Positions 1 through 11,663 of a stretch of DNA of 64,000 nt are shown here, one piece after another. This DNA comes from Membranipora membranacea (taxonomy: Eukaryota; Bryozoa; Gymnolaemata; Cheilostomatida; Membraniporidae). The DNA is taken from positions 23,372,001 through 23,436,000 of the forward strand of contig OU612068.1 of assembly GCA_914767715.1 (NCBI GenBank), written 5' to 3'. Within the stretch, counting starts at the first letter, position 1. Every line of letters begins with the position of its first letter. The position numbers were made by a program, and so were the translations under genes. Under the pieces are notes generated by a model. That model did no database searches. It saw only the letters and a program-made list of their open reading frames with translations, and was not told the origin of the DNA.

Positions 1-300
1 ACTCTTACAAATAACATTTAAATCAAAAGTCTTGCAGGTTCTCGAGTACTCAATGAATATTGTAATCCATGTTTATTTGGGGTCTCACCTCAGATTTCTG
101 ACGATTGGACAACAGTCATGTTTGTGTGTGACCAGCAAGAAGACATGTAAAAGCAAAGTACTGTGACGAAATGGCAAAAGTGATGTTGTAAGGACAGTAT
201 TTTGAATGTGACAACTCAGAGCAATTCACTTTTTTTTCTTTTTTTTATTGGCAGTCTATTTCATTCCAGTAGCGAAATGGTTTCCGAATAGTGTCTTAAC

Positions 301-576
301 TTAGGTTGCAGGATTCCTTCTAGAATATTGCGCCAGTATATTCATCTCCTGCTCCCTCCATATCGACCGAGCTTTCGCCATCTCTGTAGCTTCACTCCAG
401 GATTTGATGCCAAAAGTCTGCAACTGGTAAAGAGCTGTCATCCTCCAGGTCTTCTTTGGTCTCCCACGTCTCCTTTTCCCTTCAGGTCCCCAACCCAAAC
501 TAGTGAGTGGGATTGAGCCCTGCCTTCTCAGAGTGCGTCCAAAGTATCGCCATCTTCGTACTTTGATCATCATCAT
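301..576 (-). pseudogene. LINE fragment: C-terminal end of a non-LTR retrotransposon polyprotein
   Basis: The minus strand reads RRWRYFGRTLRRQ, then WGPEGKRRRGRPKKTWR and about 40 more residues to a stop (WSEATEMAKARSIWREQ). The GKRxRGRPKxTWRR motif followed by W-x-E-A-x-x-x-A-x-x-R-x-x-WR is the typical tail after the reverse transcriptase of many animal LINE polyproteins. No reverse transcriptase domain precedes it, so it is a truncated remnant. It lies downstream of MKS1 and is unrelated to it. Confidence 0.75.
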
Positions 577-2039
577 CTTGCAGAGCGATTGAGACCCCGT
601 TTATTCCTAACCTGACAATTCAAAATATTTTTTTCTGTTTCTGTTATCAGATATATTATTACCATTATTTAAACATCAATTAGGTCATTAAAAATTATTT
701 TGAAATCATTTCGATCTTAAAACCACCTGCGGGTTTTTCAAAAATTACCAGCACCTTAGAATCTGTGATAAGATCCATGTGTTCAATGTGCTTATTGATG
801 CATGGCTCTGCATTAATTGGCATTAATTGAAAACTATGAGCAATTCATTTATTTCATGATGGTAAATACTAAAAAAATCAAATTTGCTTCTGTGCAGAAC
901 GATGATCTTCGAATATGAACAACCCGCTATAAATAATATGAACAAAATTTATTATAAACAATGAAAATGTAAAAAAACTGGAAGTCGTAATTGGAACACA
1001 AAACCCTATCACCACTGCCTCTAATTATTTTGTTCGAGCAAGCAGACGTGAGAAACCTAGGAATACAGCTTTTATTAGCCACTAATTACACATTCTACAG
1101 ACACATTCAAAGCGATTGGAAAATGAGATCTGGGTAAGTAAATGATTGAATCATTGAATTCCATATCTGGAATAGCATCATTAGCTTTCTTTTGCAAAAC
1201 AAAGGGCTTGCAAAAATAGCCAGTCCCTAGTAGCAATCTAGAAATGCCCTAATCATCAACACTGTATGGGGTATAATTACTGTTTGCAATTTTGTAAACA
1301 AGACAATCTCTCAGGCTAATTATTCATGCTACTAGGGACAGCCAATCAGATAACAGTCAGATGGGTCCCTGTGTTTAGTGTCCTAACCATATAACGCTAT
1401 GATACTATTTCCATTCTAAGAGAAGAATCTAATTCAGTGGATTGAATGTTATATATTGGATATAAAATACGCGTACATCCTTAAGTGGCATATTTGGACG
1501 GAAAATTCTACAAGTCATGCAGAGGGTATTATAACACGTTATCGGGGCGTTGCAGGTGGTAGAGATATTGCAAAATAATTTCATTAGTCTGTCAGGCAGG
1601 AATCAATTTGTGCCATCAGGGAGGGCGGGTGGGTGTCCCACCTTCCCTTGTTCTATGTATATGTATATGTCAGCGTGACCCACCACGAGTTAACACTGTT
1701 GGGTTGCTGACGTGGTTAGAGATCGTGCAATAAGCACTTTACAATGATAAACATGATACACGATGTTCTAATTGTAGCCACGAGTACGTTTCATTTCGTG
1801 TTTTAAAGATTATCTAAGTAGATATTCCTGAGTATAGGATTTTTTTGTTATAATCTGTTAGTCAGCTCTTGGTAATTCTCTGTATATAGTGCTGAGAGAA
1901 AACAGTGCGAAGACCTAAGTACTAAGTTAAGCTAAGTAAACAGCACTCAACAATCATAACACCATCTGATCTGTTATCAAAGCCTCGTGTATCTTGAGTT
2001 TCGTGAGTTGCAGATTTTTTGCACTGTAGATTATAAGTG
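577..2039. other. Non-coding sequence downstream of MKS1
   Basis: AT-rich sequence between a LINE fragment and the MKS1 stop codon. It presumably includes the MKS1 3' UTR near 2,039. The only structure seen is the degenerate GGGAGGG hairpin at 1,617-1,650. Bases 1-300 likewise hold nothing recognisable. Confidence 0.6.
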
Positions 2040-5000
2040 TCAGCGTTCCTCAGGATAACCTGTATCGCCAGCCATATTCTGGGTGTCATCTAGTGATAAT
2101 TCTCTGAGATTAGAGAGGGCATTTTCTCGAGCAAGTCTCATCCTGTCATGTGCCTTCGAGAACGCATCTGCAAACAATTTGTGTCAAAGTTATTGAGAAG
2201 TAGGTATGCAATGTGAAAGACCAGAATAGAAGCAATGTTTACCATTTTTACTTCCTGATATTATAATAAGTAGTAGCAGTCAAGCCACTTGCATCATAAA
2301 AATTTAATTTAACAAAAAAAACAAATTAAATGGTCAGCTCAGGTCAAACGAAAAATACTTTGGGTCAATACTTTTCTAAGCAGAGTGTATAAATAATTTG
2401 TTTCCCTACACTAGAGACCTTCATAAACAAAATGTTGTTACAAAATACCAGCCATACTTTTGTGATACAAATCGTGTAGTGAAACATGCCGTACATACAG
2501 ATGTTTTTTTTTGTGGATGGAAGATGCAACAGTCTAACATCCTCATCACTTACCTATGACCGCTCTGATCTGAGTATAATCCACAGCAGACCTGAAATAT
2601 CAAGAGAGAAAATACTAAGGCTATGTCCAGAACAACAAGAGCAAACAGGTTGCAAAGTTAGTTGTTCATTTCAGAATTTCAGGATTTCATTTGCACTTTA
2701 AAGATTTTTCTGATTAAACCAATAAAGTCATCATCATTGCCACAATTATGCCAAATTTTATTATTTCTGACCTCAATCTTTAGTAATAAATACTAACACT
2801 CAAATCTACCAAAACAGGTATTTTCTACCAAAAATGAAGATAATTTTTTATTTAGTGCAGCGTTTGAAAAAGGTTACAGATCTCACCCTAGCTGAGTCAG
2901 CAGTGCATCTTTCTTTGCTCCCTGTTTGGCTTTCTTTGAGAAACAAAATTCTCTACAAACAATAAATGATGATACTAGGTGATTTAAAGTGAAAAGTATA
3001 GTCATGAGTTAAATTATTATCTTTGGGTAATGACTCTGCTGAGTTTAGGGAAAGTAAAGAGAGTCGCCAAAGATATGAAGTTTGCTTCTAGGGAAAATCT
3101 CCCTACATTTACTTACTGTGACTGCAATATGACATTAAGCTTCACTTTCAGTGATCCTGATGATTCTGTCTTGAAACCGAACCTACTCAGCCTTGAACCC
3201 TAAAAAAATAAATATCTTAAATCATATTCAGAACTGTACAATTCATTACTGACAAACAACCGAATCTCATTAAAATATGTGATGAAAAATAATTAAAAAG
3301 CAGACTTCACAGTGAAACACTCTGGAATCCACTGCTCAAAATAACATGTCATAGCAATTTTTTTGCTCGAGTTGCAGTCGTTATATAATCATACTGATAG
3401 GATGGATAGTCTAATGACAGCCTGTCCCTTAGTACCTGTCATGGTATGTGACAAACTACTTACATGAAAACTCGATGGTACATGAGTATAGCTCAGGTCT
3501 TCCAACTCAGGAGCGCCTCCTATGAAGAATCTTCTCAGACTAGACACGACTGACGGGCCAACTGGTCTCCAGCAGTTAATATCCATAGAGTGCTCACCTT
3601 TGTTAAATAATTCAAAATGAATACATCAATGGCTATTGAAATATGTATAATATTATCAAGAAGTCAATGATCTCTTCTAGTACTACTGACAAAATATTAT
3701 TGTGAGGAGTACTTTCTTTGTACTCATCTTTTCTACTTGAAACAACTAATGCAACCTTAATTCCTGGCCTCTGTGAATGAAATTAGCACAGAGAGAAAGT
3801 TGAGTAGACATACACAATTGGAACTGCATCACGACAAAATCAATCAAAACTGTTGGCGGTTGATTGGAGCAACGCGGCATAGGCTGTTAAAAACGGAAAA
3901 TCAAATTGACATCTGTGGTAGAGCAATAAGAAAATTTACCATACATGTGTGCAAGTTTGAAGGATTTTATTACCTGGAGTGCTCGGTATAGTCATAGCAC
4001 AGTATCCCTCAGGTCTGAACCTTGACCAGCTGTCCAGAGAACATACCTCAAAGAATATCTTCGGCCACGATTTTATTATTCGATCTGCAACACATAAAGA
4101 TCATGGGTCATGCGTGGGATGAGTATGTATGAAGCTGATGACTGCTAACCAAACCTAGAAGACTTTGATCTGCATAAGGCAAGTGATAAAATACACATTC
4201 ACATGGATGTCAAAAGTATGATCTGCAGTATCTGCCAACTCCAACTCATTGGGAGCGACCATCATCCCATTTCCATATCACAAACTTGGCTTAGAAGTAA
4301 AAATGAGTAGAAATCATGCAAGACAAGCTGCCCCATACCAGATCTCGCTCAATTGTCCCCACCTTGTGGTTGGCAGGTTTAAACTCTTAATTTATGATCA
4401 ATACGACCAATGAATTAGTTCATTGATATGACAATACAATCACTCACCATCCTCATACTCATCAGCTACAGGTTTCTTATAAAACATCTCCGCGTCAAAT
4501 GGAAATGAGAAGAAGGCCACATTATCCTACAATAGTACATGATGACCATGATGATATGACATATTATTATTACTAAAAGAATAACAATCATCAAGTTAAT
4601 AGATATGTAAATGAACTTGAAAACTGGAAAAAAATGTTTGGATTGTTTTGCTGTTTATCAAATACTTAACTTGTGAGTGGTCGGACTTCATGATAAAAAT
4701 AATAATGTTATTATCATAATAATTCTTAAAAATATTGTCACTGACTATATTTCGTCAAGGGCTTCTGCCATTACCATTATTGTTATGTGACAATATTATT
4801 AGCATACAAATTTCCAAGGCCAAAATGGTAGTTCCAACTGGCACCGAGTCAAGGTCATATGATAATCACCAGCTGAAGAAAACCTTTTATTTTAACAACT
4901 TGGCATTATCGTAGCTACAAGCGGTTCATGAAACTTGGGTAAAGTTTGAGGGAAGATCTGTACAAGGACACTCATGGCGAATGTTAAGTCTATATATTAA

Positions 5001-8000
5001 GAATTATTCAACTTCTGTAAACAAGGAATACCTAGGATTGCCACATGTGTGCATACCTTATGTTGGCGGTGTAAATGAACAGACTTGGAAAAATTGCACT
5101 TTTACATTACAGTGGACTATCTCCACTCCTAACACAAAGGTCAGAGTCCACTTTTTGTCCCAATTAAACATATACTGAGCTAAATGCAGGGCACTCATTA
5201 TTATTACATATGCTCATAGTTCGGTTCACAATATGTGTACTTACTCTTCCTTCAACTTTAGTTACACATGTCTGTGTTACTCCAGCTAATCTGTACCCGC
5301 CTTCTACGTTCCAACCCTGGTCTACAATTGTCAGTAAATCTTTTTAGGAGAAAAGCAGAAAATGATCAGTGTGAAGGATAATTACTCTGCATTTAACCAA
5401 CTTTCTTATATGAGCAAGTAATATCTTCATTGTAGTATTATTTAAAAATGTTCCCGACATATGGTCCTGGCTACAACTGCACTCATTTCGACAAAATATA
5501 TTGATCTTGGATTGGACTCATAAGCCACCTGAGAGTACACAACTAGCAAGCAGACATCATACTTGCTTCCAACAGTCTTGTTGGTCATGTTATGAAGGTG
5601 AAAACACAGGATTCCACTAACAGACTGCAGGTATAATTCCTAAAGCTACTCTTGATAAAATGTAAGGAAACCTTCATTGTACCAAAAAACTCGTACTCAC
5701 CTCTCGAAGGTACCTGTATGACGTATCTGACAAACAAGTCATCGTAATCAAAATTGTGTGCTGATATGATCTCTCCATATAAAACTAATCTGAGAACACC
5801 TACAGGAGGTAACTCAAACTCTGATCCTACCAGACTAGATAAGTACTGCGAGTGTCTGGTATATAACTATAAAATATAAATACATGCATGAGATAAATTT
5901 GTGTTATTGTGGATTATTTATCGGTGATTTTGAGACACAGGAAGTCATGATTCCGTTTGTATTGTACAGATAAGGAGTAATCACTACCTGGTAAAGGTTT
6001 ATAGGATCAATGATCTGATACCAATGAACTAAACCTTTAGTTTAGTTCATTGCTGATACCCTAGCTCGTTGGTAGGATATGAGCATATAATATGAGCAAT
6101 GAACTAGGTTTAGTTCATTGATATGAGTGTGGTGGGAATTCTGAAAAACATTTTTGTGCAAGTTGTCTGCTCTTTTTGTCTTTGATATTGTGGTGACAAC
6201 TCACATATCTCAAATCGTATACACATTTTGAACAGGGAGTTTATATCCCAAACTCCCTTTTTTGATATCCATGGCCATGTCTGTGTACATAGCCCTCGAT
6301 TCAGTCTTCTATCTATCTATCAGCTATCAATCAATGATGAAAGGGTTTTGAGGAACAAAATTTCCGCAGTTGAAAAATTGAGCTAGCTACAACATGTTTG
6401 CTTTGGATGACAATATGAGCAAGGTTGGAGCAACTTCAATTCAATCGTCAAAATAATTTAGAATCCCCCTTCCTGAAAACGGTACACAAAATTTTATATC
6501 TGATAATCATAATTATTCAGAGAATGTAGATTTGTAATAAGCTTTTGATTGATGCTGCATTACAACATTAGTTCATCATTTGACAAAGCTAGATTTACCT
6601 CTTTGTACATTTTTTCTTCTCTCTTTTTCTCTAAGTTGCTCATCGTTCCACTGCAGTTCTCTAGTGTATAACGATACACCTCTGAAAAGACAATCACCTA
6701 GTAGGTCAGGATATGATGCAATTCGTTCAGCGATTCATATCAGCTGCTTTAGGGGGTCTGAAACTCTTCCAGAAAGGGAGCCACACCGAAGCTATGAGCA
6801 CATTATGGTGAAATTCCATGATCGTGTGGTTGCATTTGACATCAACAACCTTTGTGGTGTTAAAATAAACTGTGAAATTATGATTGAGTATTTACCCTTT
6901 CCTAAGCTGTCTGTTTCTATCCTGTAAGGCTTTCCGTTGTGGTTGAAGTTTGGTTTCATAGTGATAACACCATTGGCATCAACTTTGATAGTACACAATA
7001 CAAATTCATCATCTTCAGTTGGCTCTCTAAAGCAAGGTTATCATCATTAAATAAGGCAGAGATTCTTTATGACAGCCAAATTACCACCACATACAAATAC
7101 ACACAAATACAACACATTCAAAATGCATGGTTCTCGATTCAAGTATGTGACATACATGAATCAGAGTGACACACGGGAAGGTCAGGAAAGTGAGAGTCGT
7201 GAGCAAGAACCTGGATGTAAACAACATGATAATAGCCTAGAACCGAAGGGTTATGACCAATAAGACCATCCCTAAGATAGAAAATTAAAGCATATACATG
7301 TATGATGTGTATATAAGGGGTCTTTCACACATCAGAGTCGTGAGCAAGAACCTGGATGTAAATAACATGATAATGGCCTAGAACCGAAGGGTTATGACCA
7401 TAGACTTAATAATAAAGATTAAGTCTATGATTATGACCAATAAGACCATCCCTGAGATAGAAAATTAAAGCATAAACATGTATGATGTGTATAAGGGGTC
7501 TTTCACACGTCACATTCCAATAATGGATGGCGAAATGTTTGTTGTCGAGTGGACAGGCTGAAGTTTCTGCACTAGTTGGCTCTCATAATCTCATCCATGA
7601 CTACTAACTTGCACACTGCAAGTCCTGCATTCTAACAAACTCCCATCTCTTATTCGGAAGTACATACATGTCCCCTCTCTGAATATCAGCCACTCCTTGG
7701 GCATCATGGAATCCGCTGTTCATCCTAAGCATGTGTGACGAACCAAAGTTGTCTTTCCTTGTTTCGATTCTTAGTAGCAATGATTGACTGTCAGGTCTAC
7801 TGTTTCTACGAACTACTCAACCACTGTCTGATATGATTGTTCCGTTTTAATGGCAACTTCTGAAAGCTAGCTTCTGCCTTCTTTGTTTATACAACGGAGC
7901 CTGATTGGTGTGATAATGAGAGCAAATAAGTCTCTCTCTCTCTCATTGGTGTGAGAGCTTTGCTGTGTAACATCAAATAACCCACAGTCCTACCAGAAAA

Positions 8001-10292
8001 CATGAGAAAGTCACTTACTTATCACGAGTGCTTAGGTCAGCCATTATACACATGGTCTGCTCCGGTGTTACTATAACATGATTTCGTCTCTGAAATTCAA
8101 CGCTAGGTTTCAGCTCGACTATATTAACTTTGGGAGTTATCCCTTCACTGTGAAAGAAAAATAAGAAACATTGTAGTCAGAACTCCAACTCCAACTAAAG
8201 TCAGTTACATGGTATATCACCCCTAACACTATAACGGGAATGATTTCATGTTGAGAGTTGGCCTTCAGTGCATCATTCATCATTTGAGTGCTTCATAGCC
8301 AGTAAGAACTTCCATCATGATTTCTTTTAGTTCTTAACTATGGGATCGTACATGAAAGAATGTACAACACATAGTGGTAATACACTATCACCATACATAT
8401 ACAATCACATCAAAGTGTTACCACTTGTCACTTTTATTCATAGCACTTACCCATCATGTAACCTAGAAGATGCAGCAGTTCTGCGTCGCCTCACACTGGC
8501 CACCTTCTCAGCTAAAGGTGTTGGTTTTTCATCAGGTGATGTGGTCATACGCTGAATACTCTGGAGGTTATCATAAATATAAACAAGATTACCAACTTCA
8601 AACATTATACTCCTCAAAAAATAAAATCCGTGCTGCGATCCCGAGAACACGCCCGATACACACTAGGTTCCCAGGCTCTGCGTTAAGCTATACTGTGACG
8701 CTTCGTCATGCAGCATTCTCTGGTCAAAAAGAGCCAAAACACAATAATAACTATTAATAGTAATTTATTGTTGTCAAAAATTTATACTAGAACACAACCA
8801 TCTAGTTACCAGCTTACCTCCTTCTGATTGGTGAATTTATCATGATTGACATATGAGAAGAGTCTTTTAGTAGGTCTCTCACTACAAACAAAGAGTGTTT
8901 GTCACATATTTTTAAATAAATTCATGTTGTACAGAGATATATGCAGGTTCCAATCACATGCAAGGACAAGATCCCTGCGTTTAAACAACCCATGAAATCA
9001 GTTTCAGCTTCTCCGTGTGAAAGCCAGCAGATGATTGCCCAAAATCTTCTTACATTCTGATTTTGATACATGCTATGCTCGTAACATTACTCACCTCATG
9101 CTTAGAATCTCCTTGTGGTATTTTTTCTCAATCACTCCCTCACAATTAGTTTCGTGTTTGTACATATCAAATTCCCTCTATGAATACCAAAATTGATAGT
9201 TCAAAATACTAAGATGATTGAATAATAATTTGAGTACTTTAGTTGGTTGAAAAGCAAAATCACTTTAACATATTATAATTGGCTAATGTTCAAGCTCTCA
9301 ATTTTTATGAATCATTCATAAGACTCAAACTAATCACCAGTGATAAGATAGCGAAAGCTGATTGTTGTTATATCTCAGTAAGATTAAAGTACCAATATAC
9401 TTTGCAAACATTGAACAACGCCAGTATCTTGCTAGCTAAACCTGCAACAACCTCTCAGTTTTTGGGAACATAGCTTACCTGGGAGTACATCTTCTGCTGC
9501 CATTGGAAGGTGTAGTTATCCTCTTCTTTCTGTGACATCAGTTCCTGTTGTCGCCGTATTTCCTGCATCTCAGTGCCTCCTACCCCAGTACCACCTATCT
9601 TCTGCTCAATAACAGCCTGTGGTACAATACTAGTAGATGTGACTTTCTCTAGATGAACCCTGTTAAGTAAAGACATGTATTTAGCCTAAGATAAAAAGAC
9701 AAATGGCAGCAGGGAGAATGGAAGTAATGGAACGGCAGCATATCCTTAATTAACAGCGCTACACATATACTACTACAGTGTTAGGGGCAATTGCAACAAC
9801 CAAAAACAAAGAGTACTTTAGAGTCAGATTTTGCACCTATAACACAGAGTCTCAAATAACAAAGTTGCATCTGGCAAATCCTATCAGTAACTCAGCTTCC
9901 GATATCATATTATCTATTCTAACAAGGACTATTATCCAGATTGACAATATATGACCTCCATAACCCAGTAGGTGGCAGTTCTATCATTGCTCATCAATTG
10001 AAATACAGTGTAAGTTGGTTAATTCAAACTTTATAATGGATGAAATGAGTCCTAACAGATGGGCAAATATATTCATATTATCTGCTGTTACAGGATTGGG
10101 ATGTGAGATTCAGCCAACATGGTTGAATTTTGGATTCAATGCATTCCTAGGGGTTCAAACTTAACAGGCTACCAAACACCAATAGGTCTTGAGTGTTTGG
10201 ATGTGTATTCACCTGATTTTCAAGTTCTTTATGCTGTCTTTGGACCTGTAAAAGACAGTACCAAAATCAGGAGTTCCACTATCACCAGACAT
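2040..10292 (-). CDS. MKS1: MKS1, B9-domain ciliary transition-zone protein (complete, 17 exons)
   Basis: Exons in transcript order: 10213-10292, 9479-9659, 9095-9177, 8818-8881, 8451-8560, 8019-8147, 6896-7026, 5988-6028, 5701-5866, 5245-5339, 4448-4526, 3974-4084, 3464-3597, 3117-3199, 2887-2952, 2554-2591, 2040-2167. Every junction has AG/GT and the phases agree. The sum is 1,719 nt, or 572 residues plus a stop; human MKS1 is 559. Recognised by colinear similarity to vertebrate MKS1: [20 protein letters not shown] at the N-terminus, [15 protein letters not shown] (about 227-241), [19 protein letters not shown], and [17 protein letters not shown] (444-460). In known biology MKS1 acts with B9D1, B9D2, tectonics and TMEM proteins as a gate at the base of the cilium. 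Exons 14-17 are the least conserved part, but their phases fit and the end ([15 protein letters not shown]) resembles the vertebrate tail. No canonical poly(A) signal was found close to the stop. Confidence 0.95.
3117..5866 (-). CDS. MKS1: MKS1 B9 domain region (exons 9-14)
   Basis: Exons 9 to 14 encode residues about 274-495 and hold the B9 domain, a C2-like fold shared by MKS1, B9D1 and B9D2. Landmarks in order are the GSEFELPP segment with an aromatic YDDLFVRY strand (exon 9), [17 protein letters not shown] (exon 10), [13 protein letters not shown] (exon 11), [14 protein letters not shown] and [13 protein letters not shown] (exons 12-13), [16 protein letters not shown] (exon 13) and [19 protein letters not shown] (exon 14). 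These are the segments most conserved with vertebrate MKS1. Membrane association of the domain is inferred from the family. Confidence 0.9.
4401..4432. mobile_element. 18-bp palindrome of the CAATGAA family
   Basis: CAATGAATTAGTTCATTG (4,408-4,425), flanked by ATACGAC and ATATGAC (6 of 7 identical). It is a shortened relative of the two palindromes near 6.0 kb and lies in MKS1 intron 11. Confidence 0.55.
5988..6028 (-). CDS. MKS1: MKS1 micro-exon 8 (41 nt)
   Basis: A 41-nt exon encoding [14 protein letters not shown] links exon 7 (phase 1) to exon 9 (phase 0). It corresponds to the vertebrate stretch containing WKYTID. The donor is CAG|GTAGTG. The acceptor AG (minus strand GGTTTAG|TTCATT) lies inside a 31-bp palindromic insertion at 6022-6052 (see findings). 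The exon is required: without it exons 7 and 9 are out of phase. Confidence 0.85.
6015..6059. mobile_element. 31-bp palindromic insertion with 7-bp flanking duplication (MKS1 exon 8 boundary)
   Basis: CAATGAACTAAAC, 5-nt loop, GTTTAGTTCATTG (6,022-6,052), directly flanked by CTGATAC at 6,015-6,021 and 6,053-6,059. The palindrome is perfect. It overlaps the acceptor and first 7 bases of MKS1 exon 8. Confidence 0.75.
6090..6127. mobile_element. 24-bp palindromic insertion with 7-bp flanking duplication
   Basis: CAATGAACTA, GGTT loop, TAGTTCATTG (6,097-6,120), flanked by ATATGAG on each side (6,090-6,096 and 6,121-6,127). Same arms as the palindrome at 6,022 but a different target duplication, so a separate insertion. 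In MKS1 intron 7. Confidence 0.7.
7193..7512. repeat. Tandem duplication in MKS1 intron 6, one copy with an insertion
   Basis: Two copies of a segment starting AGAGTCGTGAGCAAGAACCT: 7,193-7,333 and 7,334-7,512. They are nearly identical over the whole unit. The second copy has a 39-bp net insertion at 7,400-7,438 that the first lacks. Open frames across this block are not coding. Confidence 0.85.
7392..7437. mobile_element. 31-bp palindromic insertion with flanking duplication and empty site
   Basis: CATAGACTTAAT, 7-nt loop, ATTAAGTCTATG (7,399-7,429), with TTATGAC before it (7,392-7,398) and, after one A, TTATGAC again (7,431-7,437). The sister repeat copy reads TTATGACCAATAAG without interruption, which proves an insertion. 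A related hairpin (ATAGACTTGATAATAAGTCTA) is at 24,558. Confidence 0.8.
10213..10292 (-). CDS. MKS1: MKS1 exon 1 with start codon
   Basis: The start ATG lies at 10292-10290 and opens the frame [19 protein letters not shown]. It ends in phase 2 at a CAG|GTGAAT donor. Joined to exon 2 it gives [21 protein letters not shown], which matches the conserved vertebrate N-terminus (YRSRDPVRNLRL-RVHLQRI). This match fixes the start. A competing upstream block near 10,937 with a compatible phase was discarded because it lacks both an ATG and the YRS motif. A longer plus-strand open frame over the same bases is only a shadow. Confidence 0.93.
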
Positions 10293-11618
10293 TTTGTAGG
10301 CTAATCCTGTATTATTCATTTGAAATCGATTGAGGGGAGGGTGTATATGTCCGTCATAATTGGATCTCATCTGCCCCTAAGCTAATAATTTGGGTGTGGT
10401 AGGCCCGCAGTAAATATTACTATCAACAAAAACCATAGCTCTTTCAAAACTCGGAAATACTATGATTTTTGATACAGAGACAAAGACAAACCTGTGGTAA
10501 TTTAGTCTGAAAATAGAGCTTTTCTAAAATACCTTTAGTAGCTCTTGAATGAAAGCACAAGGTAAAGAGTCTTACTTCAAAATAATTGCATGAGACAGAA
10601 AATCTATCAGTTTTTGAACTCACACTCACTGATTGACTGAGGAGTGGACCATATACAAACTGATTAGCACAACTTATTCTGCATCATTATGATATGGATT
10701 TGATCATATAGAAGAGAATCCCTGCTGATAACATCATACTCTCTACTTGGGAATTTATTGAGGATATAGCCACCCACTGCCAGCTAGCTGAACTATCAAT
10801 ATATATCTTGGATTGGGAAACACAAACGAATCTTACTAAAAGAAGTCAGCAGTGACTCAGTGAGTGAGTGTGTAACAAATGACAGTAGAGCTACTAACCT
10901 GGGAGAGTATAAGTTATTACCGTTGAGTCAAAGTTGTTGTTGCCGGGGTGCTAGACTCTGAGATATTTGAGAAATCTGAAAGTGAATGGTGAGCTGTGGT
11001 TGACCTTGCAAAAGCAGCAGAGCAGCATAAAATACTACCTACTTTACTTACTTTCTTTTCTAATTTGCTTTGTACTGACTGCTGTGTGAGTGAGGTGAGT
11101 CTGACTCAAAAACCCAACAATTTTCTTCATCAACATCTAGTCAAGGAACATAGTAAGGCTATCAGTATCAGCTTACATAAAAGTAAGCCGTTTAGGCTTA
11201 GTTAGTTAATTTAACTTTCAACGGACCAAGAGGTTGCTGTTATCGCATTGCATAGGTATGCGCTTCAATACCAATCCATAGCATTATCAGTAAAATATCA
11301 TGTACCCACTTGTTTGGTAGAGAACGGGATTAACTACTTATGCAGTTCAGTCAGTCTCATGTGGTCCGCATGAGATGTCGATGAGGTTTTTATGAGATTA
11401 CGATCTCATGCTCCCAGTCGTCTGTGAAGAATCAACACTGTCCTTTCATATACCCACCAAAACTTGTATGTCATGTTTGGTCACACAAGAGCTTTTTCAA
11501 TTGCCTGAGCTGTTTTAAAAACTGCACAAAAACTTGAATAATAGATGTGTTATTCTATCTACACCTACTCTACTGCTTAATTTTGCAAGTCAACTGATCA
11601 TATTGCCTTGTGTTACAG
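10293..11618. promoter_or_regulatory. Divergent upstream region between MKS1 and NCoR
   Basis: The MKS1 start codon faces one way and the NCoR 5' exon candidate faces the other, with 1.3 kb between. A shared bidirectional promoter is inferred from layout only; no TATA box or known element was identified. Two short hairpins based on TCTCATG and ATGAGAT lie at 11,354-11,409. Confidence 0.35.
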
Positions 11619-11663
11619 TTCCTCGCACAAGAACTACAGAAGAAGAAAACAACCAAAGGAAAG
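11619..11663 (+). other. Candidate 45-nt 5' exon of the NCoR gene
   Basis: A block with a good acceptor (ccttgtgttacag) and donor (AAAG|gtaagag) lies 2.25 kb before the first certain NCoR exon. Spliced to 13,916, the frame leading into the NCoR ATG stays open (SSHKNYRRRKQPKERP before M). It may be 5' UTR or a coding extension. No upstream ATG exon could be identified and no similarity to vertebrate N-termini is visible, so it is tentative. Confidence 0.4.

Noticed and set aside
1617-1650. GGGAGGG...TTCCC hairpin as a palindromic insertion
   Set aside because: The hairpin is imperfect and flanks (GTGCCAT, TTCTATG) do not match, so it is not counted in the insertion set.
6580-6927. 115-codon plus-strand frame
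   Set aside because: It runs antisense across MKS1 exon 7 (6,896-7,026 minus) and its flanking intron; no family motif.
10860-10990. Alternative MKS1 first exon ending at CAACG|GTAATA
   Set aside because: Phase is compatible but it has no ATG and no YRS-x-D motif; the 10,213-10,292 exon has both.
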